Of a stretch of 64,000 nucleotides of DNA, positions 8,691 through 16,514 are shown one piece after another; within the stretch, counting starts at the first letter, position 1; each line of letters begins with the position of its first letter. The position numbers and the translations under genes are program-made. The notes beneath the pieces were generated by a model. The model worked only from the letters and a program-made list of their open reading frames with translations, was not told the DNA's origin and did no database searches. The stretch comes from Shewanella marinintestina (GTDB lineage Bacteria > Pseudomonadota > Gammaproteobacteria > Enterobacterales > Shewanellaceae). The stretch lies in NCBI RefSeq assembly GCF_023283845.1, contig NZ_JAKILC010000002.1, forward strand, positions 1-64,000, given 5' to 3'.

Positions 8691-10178
8691 TTATAAGCGG
8701 AACGATTTAACAAGATCTCGTAACTTCTCCCCCTGTAGAAATAAACGATCACTCGATTGAGCTAGTCTTTCACTATCTGTAGATGCTGAACCTGATGAAG
8801 TAACTAACTGATTAAGAGTCATCGATATGCTTGAAGTCACTTCTGTTTGCTCTTTAGCAGCAGCTGAAACGTCTAGGTTCATATTACTTATGTTTGACAC
8901 AATTTCAGAAACTTTAGTTAATAAGCACTTGATTTCGGTTGAATGCGTTACTGCATCGTCTGATAAACTTTTACTAGAGTGCATAGCATTTACAGTCTCT
9001 TTTACACTGCGCTGCACCATTTGAATCATCTTTTGGATCTCGCCAGTTGCCTGCTGGGTTCGGCTAGCTAACGTTCTCACTTCATCGGCAACAACAGCGA
9101 AGCCTCGCCCTTGCTCACCAGCGCGAGCAGCCTCAATGGCCGCATTAAGCGCTAACAGATTAGTTTGCTCTGCAATAGCATTGATCACCACCACAACTTC
9201 ATCAATTTTCTGAGTTTCTTGTTGTAATTGTTCAACTGATTTTGCTGATAGGGTTAACTCTTGAGCAAGACTTTCACTCAAGGCAAGTCCGGAGTCAAAT
9301 TCACTATAACTATGTTCAACCTTTCTATCCGCATCCGTCGCGGCATCAGCCGTTGCTCCAGCATATGCAGCAACATCATTAGCGCGACTGTTAAGCTGAG
9401 TCATTGCTGTTACTGCTGCTTCAGCATCGATTAATTGTGACTGCACACGTTGATTGTTAACGCTGGATAATGTCCCTAACGCTTCTGCATCAATAAGTAT
9501 TTGCTGAGATGTTTCACTCACTTTGCTAATGCTTAGATGAATTTGACTGACAAATTGATTAAAAGAAGCCGCCAGTCGGCCAACTTCATCTTGGCTTTCA
9601 ACCGGCAATTTATGACTTAAGTCTCCATCGCCACAGGCAATCTCATCCATAGCGTGAACAATATGCGTTAATGGTGTTGTCACAAGTACTTTTAAGATCA
9701 CGTAAATTGCACCAATACTAAGTAACAAAATCATTGCAGCCATAAGCAAATACGTAATCAATAAGTCAGTTAACGCTGATTGGATAGGTTGCTGCGAATA
9801 AGCAATATTCATTTGTCCAGTTGCTTGCCCATTATGACTAAAGCTCAATTGATGCTTAGTGAGATCTGATTCAGCAATCTTTTCGCTCTGGCCAGCAGAA
9901 CCTATATCTTGCCCACGATGATCTTGCAGCCCAATAGAATAAATCTGTGGCGATTTAAGCAAAGTCGATAGTACCGCATCTATTTGCTCGAAATCATAAT
10001 TGAATACAGGTTGGGCCAAGGTGACTTCCAGGTTTGCTAGAGAATTAGTCTGATAATCAACAAACTGCTGTTGTAGGCGACTTTTCTCTAACCAATACGC
10101 TCCGCTGAATAAAATACTGATCACTACAAACAGCGCACAAGCTAAACCGATCTGGACCTTTAATGATAAAGACTTCAT
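8691..10178 (-). CDS. Methyl-accepting chemotaxis protein of the nag locus
   Basis: Transmembrane chemoreceptor. Residues 8-28 form the first membrane helix, about 29-130 a periplasmic sensor region, and a second long helix falls near 135-165. A HAMP domain follows (around [20 protein letters not shown]), then a coiled-coil signalling domain with the highly conserved hairpin tip [20 protein letters not shown] (about 340-360). Length is 495 residues. It lies directly between the orphan binding protein (stop and start codons adjacent) and the hexosaminidase, in a NagR-controlled operon. I infer taxis towards GlcNAc or chito-oligosaccharides, perhaps through the neighbouring binding protein. A nag-linked receptor is known in other Shewanella. 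Confidence 0.88.
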   Translation of the reverse strand: MKSLSLKVQIGLACALFVVISILFSGAYWLEKSRLQQQFVDYQTNSLANLEVTLAQPVFNYDFEQIDAVLSTLLKSPQIYSIGLQDHRGQDIGSAGQSEKIAESDLTKHQLSFSHNGQATGQMNIAYSQQPIQSALTDLLITYLLMAAMILLLSIGAIYVILKVLVTTPLTHIVHAMDEIACGDGDLSHKLPVESQDEVGRLAASFNQFVSQIHLSISKVSETSQQILIDAEALGTLSSVNNQRVQSQLIDAEAAVTAMTQLNSRANDVAAYAGATADAATDADRKVEHSYSEFDSGLALSESLAQELTLSAKSVEQLQQETQKIDEVVVVINAIAEQTNLLALNAAIEAARAGEQGRGFAVVADEVRTLASRTQQATGEIQKMIQMVQRSVKETVNAMHSSKSLSDDAVTHSTEIKCLLTKVSEIVSNISNMNLDVSAAAKEQTEVTSSISMTLNQLVTSSGSASTDSERLAQSSDRLFLQGEKLRDLVKSFRL

Positions 10179-11036
10179 TTAATTGACTCCCTCAATATCA
10201 AATAAATCCAACCATAATTCAGGTCGATTAACAGGTGTTAGGTGATGTAACCCCGGAGTATCGAGTCTAATAATGACCCGTTGGTCAAACTTAGCCTTGG
10301 CGTATAATTCATCAATTTTAAAATACTGATTGTACATAGAGTCGAAGCTACCATCTGCCACCATAGACTCTAATCCTTGCTGTAAGTCTTGAGCTAATTG
10401 TGGTTGTTCGGGTGATACAAAATAATAAGCAGGCGAACGATATTGCAATAACACACGCTCATCGATTTTTAATGCGGGATCAGGGTGTTTATCTAACTCT
10501 TCCCAAATTTCTTGGGCACCTAAGGCTAGGTAATCAAAACGACCACCTTCTAGCATTGGATATAGATTTTTATACTTATAGCTAGTCACTATAGGAAGGT
10601 TAGCGGCTTTAATGATATCGGCATCGGGCCAGTAGTGGTTTTGACCTGCGGTAAACTGCGAAAAATCTGATTTTGAATCTACCTGATTAAATTGCTGCTG
10701 GGATTGCTGGCGGATAATAAGCAAGCGATTGCCTAGTAAGCCTTTAAATATAGGGATCCTGATCGGTAGGAGTTGCTCTTCAAGTGGCAAAGAGGTCATG
10801 CTCCAAAATACATCGACATTACCTGCTAGCGACTCTTCAACTTTACGCTTTTGATTCATATCTGTCGAAAGCTGGCGCAACTGATATTGACTATTGACAC
10901 GAATTAACGCGGTATTCATTAGCTGTAGTTGCCAACTTTCGGGAATAGTTGTGGTGACCGTTTTCGCAACAACGTATTGGCTTACCACGATAGTAGAAGT
11001 AAGCATTAGTGCTAGATAAAAACGTGTTTTAATCAC
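10179..11036 (-). CDS. Orphan periplasmic solute-binding protein (SBP_bac_3-like)
   Basis: A secreted binding protein of the amino-acid-type family 3 fold; no ABC permease or ATPase gene is nearby. The N-terminus MIKTRFYLALMLTSTIVVSQ is a signal peptide, followed by roughly 260 residues with the end-of-domain pattern QDLQQGLESMVADGSFDSMY typical of this family. The frame opens with TTG at 11054, but the GTG at 11036 has GGAG eight bases upstream and places the signal peptide at the start (285 residues). It is the first gene of the operon with the chemoreceptor and hexosaminidase, and its stop abuts the receptor's start. A sensory partner for the receptor is the likely role; the ligand is unknown. 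Confidence 0.75.
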   Translation of the reverse strand: MIKTRFYLALMLTSTIVVSQYVVAKTVTTTIPESWQLQLMNTALIRVNSQYQLRQLSTDMNQKRKVEESLAGNVDVFWSMTSLPLEEQLLPIRIPIFKGLLGNRLLIIRQQSQQQFNQVDSKSDFSQFTAGQNHYWPDADIIKAANLPIVTSYKYKNLYPMLEGGRFDYLALGAQEIWEELDKHPDPALKIDERVLLQYRSPAYYFVSPEQPQLAQDLQQGLESMVADGSFDSMYNQYFKIDELYAKAKFDQRVIIRLDTPGLHHLTPVNRPELWLDLFDIEGVN

Positions 11037-11139
11037 TTTAAGTACTCCATTCAAAACCTGACTAAAGATTGAATCAAATAACTTACTGCATCAGGTAACA
11101 ACCGCGCCTAATTTAAAATTTTTTCGTCTTTAAAAAAAT

Positions 11140-11165
11140 GGCCGAGTGTAATCAAACACTCGGCC
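11140..11165 (-). terminator. Terminator-like hairpin in the leader of the binding-protein/chemoreceptor/hexosaminidase operon
   Basis: Ten-bp perfect stem GGCCGAGTGT/ACACTCGGCC, loop of 6, followed on the minus strand by A then seven T. It is 104 bp upstream of the operon's first start codon and 124 bp downstream of the NagR operator, so transcripts from the NagR-controlled promoter must read through it. It may be an attenuator or the 3' end of a short RNA of roughly 100-150 nt. Confidence 0.75.
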
Positions 11166-11288
11166 CACAATAGTTTCTGGGGAGAGACTATATAGGAGTA
11201 ACAAACATATTCGTTTGCTCAAAGGCATAAAGCAGGAGACCTCATCCTCTTCATGCAGACCTTACAAACAACATGTCACACAAGCAGA

Positions 11289-11302
11289 TGACAACGCTGT
11301 CA
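11289..11302 (+). promoter_or_regulatory. NagR operator 3 (binding-protein/chemoreceptor/hexosaminidase operon)
   Basis: Perfect core TGACAACGCTGTCA. It is nearest to the minus-strand operon but also only 143 bp from operator 4 of the divergent operon. Confidence 0.82.
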
Positions 11303-11431
11303 TTTGTGAACATACACAAACCAGAACAATATATCTACATTTTTTTGACATTTAAATGTGGTTATTTTTATGCCAAGGGCATTTTTAAGTTAATCAGTCA
11401 TTCCTTAATAAAAGAGTTGAAACCAAAAATA

Positions 11432-11445
11432 TGACAACGCTGTCA
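11432..11445 (+). promoter_or_regulatory. NagR operator 4 (TauE/SapC/halogenase operon)
   Basis: Perfect core TGACAACGCTGTCA, 72 bp upstream of the TauE/SafE-family start codon, overlapping a likely promoter. Confidence 0.82.
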
Positions 11446-11517
11446 AACATTGATAACATCGCATTAGCTTTTAGCGTGATTAATAGGCAGCGATAAAAAG
11501 AATAAACTGGATATCTA

Positions 11518-12411
11518 ATGAATGAGCTGACAAAAAATAGAATCGTTCGCAACTTATGGTCTATCCCTATTTTTTTGGGTTTAGTGGCCCTTTGGTCAAA
11601 ATTAGTATTGCAATCACCCAACTCATTTGCACTTATTCAAGATTATCTTCACTATATTTTTCTAGGAATAACTGGCGCTATATTTGCCAACTCAACGGGA
11701 GCTGGCGGCGGGGTTATTTTCATCCCTGTTTTCAATAGTCTCAACTTAACAAACGAGCAAAGTATCTCTACATCCTTTGCTATACAGTGCTTTGGCATGA
11801 CAACTGGTGCTGTCGCCTGGTTTAGTTACTACCTACAAAATAAAAAACACAGTTGGACACAACTGCCGTTATTGTTATTGCTGTTAACACCTTTATCTGT
11901 TGCGGGCCTATGGACGATAGAATCATTAATGATCCCGCCGTTAGCTAATCTAGAATATTCATTTAGCTTATTTTCAATTCTGCTCGGTATTACGCTAATT
12001 TATAGCCATTCCAAGTTAAATAAGTCATTAACGCCAATACGTCATCAAGTAGAGCTAACTGATTTTATTGCACTTGGTTGCATTAGTTATTTAGGTGGGA
12101 TGATCACTGCTTGGCTTTCTGTCGGTGTTGGCGAACTAATAGTAATTTACCTGTTGTTAAGAAAAGTAGAGCCTACTTTAGCCGTAGCGACGGGGGTCAT
12201 TGTCACAGCTATAACAGTGTGGACAACGGCAGGAATACACTTATCAGCTGATAGCGATACCAACTTTAATATTGTCACATTTGCAGGGCCAGGAGCCATC
12301 ATCGGCGCATTAATAGCTAAGAAACTCGCGCTGTTTCTGCCGATAGATAAACTCAAGCTATTCTTTGCAGCTTGGATAATTGTTTCTGGTACAGCAATGT
12401 TAGTTATGTAA
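11518..12411 (+). CDS. TauE/SafE-family membrane transporter under a NagR operator
   Basis: A 297-residue inner-membrane protein with about eight hydrophobic helices and the family's repeated half-motifs: GITGAIFANSTGAGGGVIFIP (about 51-71) and the matching second half around LGGMITAWLSVGVGELIVIY. Family members export sulfite, sulfoacetate and other small anions; none is assigned to GlcNAc metabolism that I know. It is the first gene of an operon with SapC and a halogenase (88-bp then 82-bp gaps). A perfect NagR operator lies just upstream. The cargo is unknown. An organic anion arising from amino-sugar breakdown, such as acetate released by NagA, is a guess only. Confidence 0.8.
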   Translation: MNELTKNRIVRNLWSIPIFLGLVALWSKLVLQSPNSFALIQDYLHYIFLGITGAIFANSTGAGGGVIFIPVFNSLNLTNEQSISTSFAIQCFGMTTGAVAWFSYYLQNKKHSWTQLPLLLLLLTPLSVAGLWTIESLMIPPLANLEYSFSLFSILLGITLIYSHSKLNKSLTPIRHQVELTDFIALGCISYLGGMITAWLSVGVGELIVIYLLLRKVEPTLAVATGVIVTAITVWTTAGIHLSADSDTNFNIVTFAGPGAIIGALIAKKLALFLPIDKLKLFFAAWIIVSGTAMLVM

Positions 12412-12499
12412 TAAGAATGGCCAAATGCCTTAATCTGTAAACGACAAATAGTAAACCGATAAGCACTTAATAAATAATAACTAAAGGTTAAAAATCAAT

Positions 12500-13225
12500 A
12501 TGACTAATATCGTTCCACTTAACTCAGATTCCCATCAAAATATATGTATCACAGAATCGAAGGACTACCGCCGTTTTGCCAATGAGCAACTTATTCCGGT
12601 AGTGTTTCATGAGTTTCACCACCTAGCCTCCGAATTCCCTCTAGTTTTTGTAAAAAATACAGAAACCGGACAATTTATTCCCGTGGCTATGATGGGGGTT
12701 AAACAAGGCTTAAACCTCTACAGCCAAGATGCAAATTGGCCAGCGAGTGTCAATCCACGCGGCTTTAATAATGCCCCATTGTCGCTAGTCAAAACCAGCC
12801 AAGATAATGATAACGTGCTTGTTTGTATTGATACTTCGAGCCCGTTAGTCACAACGACAACTGAAGGCTCACACCCTTTATTCGATAGTCAAAAAGAACA
12901 AACAGATTATCTTAAAAAACGAACTCAAGCTTTACTTGAAATGGCTGAGTTTAACGAGCAAACCAATAATGTTTGTCAGTTATTAGCATCTAAAAACCTA
13001 TTTACTAGTAAACAGCTAACGGTCAAGCTTACCCAGAGTGAGCAACCAATCAAAATCGATGGCGTTTATGTTATCGACGAGCAGGCTCTAAACCAGTTAA
13101 GCGATGAAGAGTTTCTGTCATTAAAAGCTAACGGATTGCTGCCTTTAATCTACGCCCATCTAGTATCACTGCAGCAAATATCACGCCTAATAGAGCTGCA
13201 AAATCAATATGATTTAAGCCACTAA
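12500..13225 (+). CDS. SapC family protein
   Basis: A 241-residue soluble protein without a signal peptide. The N-terminal half, with HHLASEFPLVFVKNTETGQF and ALMGV-like VAMMGVKQGLNLY, fits the SapC family (PF07277), named after a Campylobacter S-layer locus. In many Alteromonadales, Xanthomonadales and Caulobacterales such genes travel with TonB-dependent receptors and tryptophan-halogenase-like flavoproteins in carbohydrate loci. Molecular function is not known. It is preceded by AAAGG and lies between the TauE-like and halogenase genes, all co-directional, which suggests one operon under operator 4. Confidence 0.78.
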   Translation: MTNIVPLNSDSHQNICITESKDYRRFANEQLIPVVFHEFHHLASEFPLVFVKNTETGQFIPVAMMGVKQGLNLYSQDANWPASVNPRGFNNAPLSLVKTSQDNDNVLVCIDTSSPLVTTTTEGSHPLFDSQKEQTDYLKKRTQALLEMAEFNEQTNNVCQLLASKNLFTSKQLTVKLTQSEQPIKIDGVYVIDEQALNQLSDEEFLSLKANGLLPLIYAHLVSLQQISRLIELQNQYDLSH

Positions 13226-13307
13226 TTATGTATCTAAGTCTGCCGAAGATAAGTGTGAGTTAACATCAACGGCAGCTTACTTTTCTCTACTAAAGGCAGA
13301 TTTAACT

Positions 13308-14837
13308 ATGATCACCACTCCTCCTAAAGAAATCATCATTGTTGGTGGTGGCACTGCTGGCTGGATGAGCGCAAGTTTACTTCAGCATGCATGGGGTCAT
13401 TTAGGCTGCAAAATTACTGTACTGGATTCAGTGGAGATCCCTAAAATTGGCGTAGGTGAAGGCTCAACTCCGGCATTAAAACGTTTTTTTGAAACTCTTG
13501 CTATTGATGAGTCAGAATGGATGCCAAAGTGCAATGCCACATATAAATGCGGTATTAGCTTTCCAAATTGGGCATCAAACTCATCAAAAAATAGTTATTT
13601 CCACCCTTTTTACTCCAACATTGATCTTAAAACGGGTAAAGCATTTATCCATAATACAGATTTAAGACGCCAAGGCTTCTTAGTTGATGAACATCCAGAT
13701 AATTATTGGCTACAGAGTTTTCTTGCTAAGGAGAATCGCTCTCCGAAAACGAATATTCAACTAAATGGTGTTATGGAATACGGCTATCATTTTGACTCAG
13801 CTTTATTAGGAGAATACCTGAAAAACAGAGCTAAAAATTTGGGTGTGGGGCATCTATCCGATACTGTGACCCAAGTAAATATGAGTAGCTGTAACCAGAT
13901 AAAACAGCTATTAACAGCATCAGGACGGAAGCTTGAATCTGAGTTATTTATCGACTGCACAGGTTTTAGTGCATTATTGATAGGTAAAACGTTAAACACA
14001 GCTTATAAAAGCTATGCTGACGGCTTACTAAACGACTCGGCTATCGCAATTCCATCATCTATTGATTGTTCTAAACCAATCCCACCATTTACAGAGTCTG
14101 CCGCGTTGACAGCTGGCTGGGCTTGGAAGATCCCCCTAAGCAGTCGCTACGGGAATGGTTATGTTTATTCATCTAAACATATTAGTCCTGAAGATGCCGA
14201 AGCAGAACTTAGAGCTCATGTCGGTGTAAGTTGTGAGGGAATGCCTGCAAAACATTTATCAATGCGTTTAGGCCGAGTAGAAAAGCATTGGAACGAAAAT
14301 GTGTTAGCTGTGGGTCTTTCTCAAGGCTTTATTGAACCACTTGAAGCAACAGCGCTAATGTCAGTGCAATTTACTTTAGAGGAATTTATTAACAGCTACT
14401 CTCGCAACAACCAGATTCAGCAAAACCTCTTCAACAATAAAGTGAATAGCATACTCGATGCCATTAAAGATTATATTCAAGCACACTACTTTTTAAATAC
14501 TCGTACCGATAGCCAGTATTGGTCTGATGCCCGCAATATCGACAATTGCTCAAGTAAGCTTAAGCAAATTATCGACGTATGGGATCATCCTACTGGAGAT
14601 CTTGAGCAAGTACTAACCAATACCAATAGCCTTGCAGCATACCTGACTCCAAGTTGGTACTGCTTACTCGCCGGAAAAGGACGCTTTAATCAAGTAGCGA
14701 TGAAACCTTTATCAAATGAAAAGGCCGTTAGTATCGAGAGCATTAAGCATTACTTCAATACTGTCACTCAACACTTTCCGCTCCATAAACAACAGTTACA
14801 AGCCCTTTATGGGCAGAAATGGGAAAAGCCTAGCTGA
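13308..14837 (+). CDS. Flavin-dependent tryptophan halogenase-like protein 1
   Basis: FADH2-dependent halogenase family, 509 residues. Motifs seen: dinucleotide-binding GGGTAGW (about 13-19), VGEGSTPALKRF, a lysine at 80 in TYKCGISF which I align with catalytic Lys79 of PrnA/RebH, the halogenase signature WAWKIP at 271-276, and GLSQGFIEPLEAT carrying the conserved Glu. All residues expected of an active enzyme appear present. Substrate is unknown: family members linked to TonB receptors in sugar loci have not, to my knowledge, been shown to halogenate tryptophan. It is the third gene of the NagR-controlled TauE-SapC operon and converges on paralogue 2, with stop codons 4 bp apart. Confidence 0.85.
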   Translation: MITTPPKEIIIVGGGTAGWMSASLLQHAWGHLGCKITVLDSVEIPKIGVGEGSTPALKRFFETLAIDESEWMPKCNATYKCGISFPNWASNSSKNSYFHPFYSNIDLKTGKAFIHNTDLRRQGFLVDEHPDNYWLQSFLAKENRSPKTNIQLNGVMEYGYHFDSALLGEYLKNRAKNLGVGHLSDTVTQVNMSSCNQIKQLLTASGRKLESELFIDCTGFSALLIGKTLNTAYKSYADGLLNDSAIAIPSSIDCSKPIPPFTESAALTAGWAWKIPLSSRYGNGYVYSSKHISPEDAEAELRAHVGVSCEGMPAKHLSMRLGRVEKHWNENVLAVGLSQGFIEPLEATALMSVQFTLEEFINSYSRNNQIQQNLFNNKVNSILDAIKDYIQAHYFLNTRTDSQYWSDARNIDNCSSKLKQIIDVWDHPTGDLEQVLTNTNSLAAYLTPSWYCLLAGKGRFNQVAMKPLSNEKAVSIESIKHYFNTVTQHFPLHKQQLQALYGQKWEKPS

Positions 14838-14841
14838 ACGA

Positions 14842-16368
14842 TTAAATCGTTTGGAACCCATATTGTTTTATTTTCTCTAATAGCTCTCTTTGCGGTGGTA
14901 GATTAGCCACCAACTGAGCCGAGATATTATCAAGTCTATGCTGGTAATCATTGGGCATTTGCATCTCAGTGTTTGATATAAATTCAGCTTTAGTTGGAAA
15001 ATGCATTCCATAAAGCACATAGAGGTAGTTTTCTAAATCAAAAACTTCAAACTTACTAAAGAAGTCCTCTTTATTAGGTACAAAGTTTTGCCAAAGTGCT
15101 AAGCGCTGCAAAAGTTCATCTGACATTGTGCCAGTATCACGATTGTCTATCCAAAACTTTGAGTCAGAGCGGTCCGATAGACAGTAATGCATTTTTATAA
15201 AATCAACGACCCGCTCCCATGCGTAACTCATTACATGATTGTAGCGTTGACTCATACTCGGTAGATCCTCTACTGACTTAGGAAACCGACTCGCTAAAAA
15301 ACTTGCAGCAAAATCTGTCAACAAAATCGATGTTGCCTCTAAAGGCTCCAAAAAACCTTGGGCGAGTCCCAACGCAACGCAGTTTTTCTCCCACGAACGC
15401 TCTCGGTAACCAACCGTCATCGGAATAGTTCTGAACTGATATTCAGCTAACTTACCATTTAAATATGTATCTAATTTACTAACAGCAGTTTCATCATCCA
15501 TGTATTTAGAGCTATAGACAAAGCCAATGCCTCGGCGATTGCTTAGAGCTATATCCCAGATCCAGCCTGCCTGATGTGCGGTTGAAATCGTAAAAGGAGG
15601 GATAACGTCATTAGGTGAAGTCGGTACTTGCACTACAACCGCTTTATCGATAAATAATTGATCCGCCTTATCAATAAAAGGCACCTTAAGTGCTTTATCT
15701 ATCATTAAGGAAGCAAAACCACTGCAATCAATATAAAAGTCAAAATCTAATCTGCCTTTGGTATCTGTGATAAGCGACTCAATCTCACCACTTTCTGCCA
15801 ATATCACCTCTTCCACATTTGCGGTTATATGCTCAACTCTAAAACGCTCTTTTGCGTTTTCAGCTAATAGCTCAGCAAACTTTGCAGCATTAAGGTGATA
15901 GGCATAGCCCAAAGCACCTGCATACTCAGCATCACTAATACTTTTGGGCGCTTTATAAGCCTCACAGACAGCATGTTGAGGTGACACTGTTCCAGCATAG
16001 GCAACGTGTTTTTTAGCTAACCACTTTTGTGTCAGCGCCTCTCCCATTGCAGATGGCATATCAAAAAGGTGGTGATAGAAGTTATTCTCGCCATGAGCGC
16101 TTTTATCTAACCAATTCACAAATTTTATCGACTGCTTAAAGGTTACATCGCAACGCTTAATAAACTCTGTTTCGCTGATCCCAAAACGCTTTAATGACTT
16201 ACGGATTGCAGGAACTGTACCCTCCCCCACTCCTATAGTTGGAATATCTGCAGACTCAATTAAAGTGACAGATAACGATTTGTGTGCCATTGCTGTTAGG
16301 CCTAAATGATTTGCAGCTAACCAGCCCGCTGTGCCTCCGCCAACAATAGCTACCCTTTGAATATCCAT
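14842..16368 (-). CDS. Flavin-dependent tryptophan halogenase-like protein 2
   Basis: Paralogue of the facing gene, 508 residues. It has GGGTAGW at 10-16, VGEGTVPAIRKSLKRF, the putative catalytic Lys78 in VTFKQSIKF and GLAQGFLEPLEAT. The signature hexapeptide reads WIWDIA (269-274), so the proline of WxWxIP is replaced by alanine. It lies downstream of the TonB-dependent receptor on the same strand, 146 bp away beyond a terminator hairpin, so its expression probably depends on read-through or an unseen promoter; no operator is seen in front of it. It may act on a ligand of the receptor, which is inference. Confidence 0.85.
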   Translation of the reverse strand: MDIQRVAIVGGGTAGWLAANHLGLTAMAHKSLSVTLIESADIPTIGVGEGTVPAIRKSLKRFGISETEFIKRCDVTFKQSIKFVNWLDKSAHGENNFYHHLFDMPSAMGEALTQKWLAKKHVAYAGTVSPQHAVCEAYKAPKSISDAEYAGALGYAYHLNAAKFAELLAENAKERFRVEHITANVEEVILAESGEIESLITDTKGRLDFDFYIDCSGFASLMIDKALKVPFIDKADQLFIDKAVVVQVPTSPNDVIPPFTISTAHQAGWIWDIALSNRRGIGFVYSSKYMDDETAVSKLDTYLNGKLAEYQFRTIPMTVGYRERSWEKNCVALGLAQGFLEPLEATSILLTDFAASFLASRFPKSVEDLPSMSQRYNHVMSYAWERVVDFIKMHYCLSDRSDSKFWIDNRDTGTMSDELLQRLALWQNFVPNKEDFFSKFEVFDLENYLYVLYGMHFPTKAEFISNTEMQMPNDYQHRLDNISAQLVANLPPQRELLEKIKQYGFQTI

Positions 16369-16470
16369 AGCCGCCCTCTTATATTTATGCTGAAAAAGAG
16401 TCTTAATCTAATAAGTTATCTCCGAAGAGACCGAGTTTAAAAAAAATATGATGTTAAATGTTTAATAAAA

Positions 16471-16490
16471 AGCCCAGCAAATGCTGGGCT
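16471..16490 (-). terminator. Terminator of the TonB-dependent receptor gene
   Basis: Stem AGCCCAGCA/TGCTGGGCT with a 2-nt loop, followed on the minus strand by a T-rich tail. It separates the receptor from halogenase 2. Confidence 0.85.
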
Positions 16491-16514
16491 TTAGTTACAA
16501 CTATATTATTTATA

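Larger units (their letters stand above)
11055..11517. other. Divergent control region between the binding-protein operon and the TauE operon
   Basis: 463 bp holding two NagR operators 143 bp apart (11289-11302 and 11432-11445) and a terminator-like hairpin at 11140-11165. The hairpin lies inside the predicted leader of the minus-strand operon. A 5-bp TTGATA at 11450 and a TTGAAA at 11417 could be -35 elements for the plus-strand operon, but I cannot fix a promoter. Confidence 0.6.

Noticed and set aside
11289..11445. DNA looping between NagR operators 3 and 4
   Set aside because: The 143-bp spacing allows it, but nothing in the sequence shows tetramerisation of NagR; too speculative for a claim.
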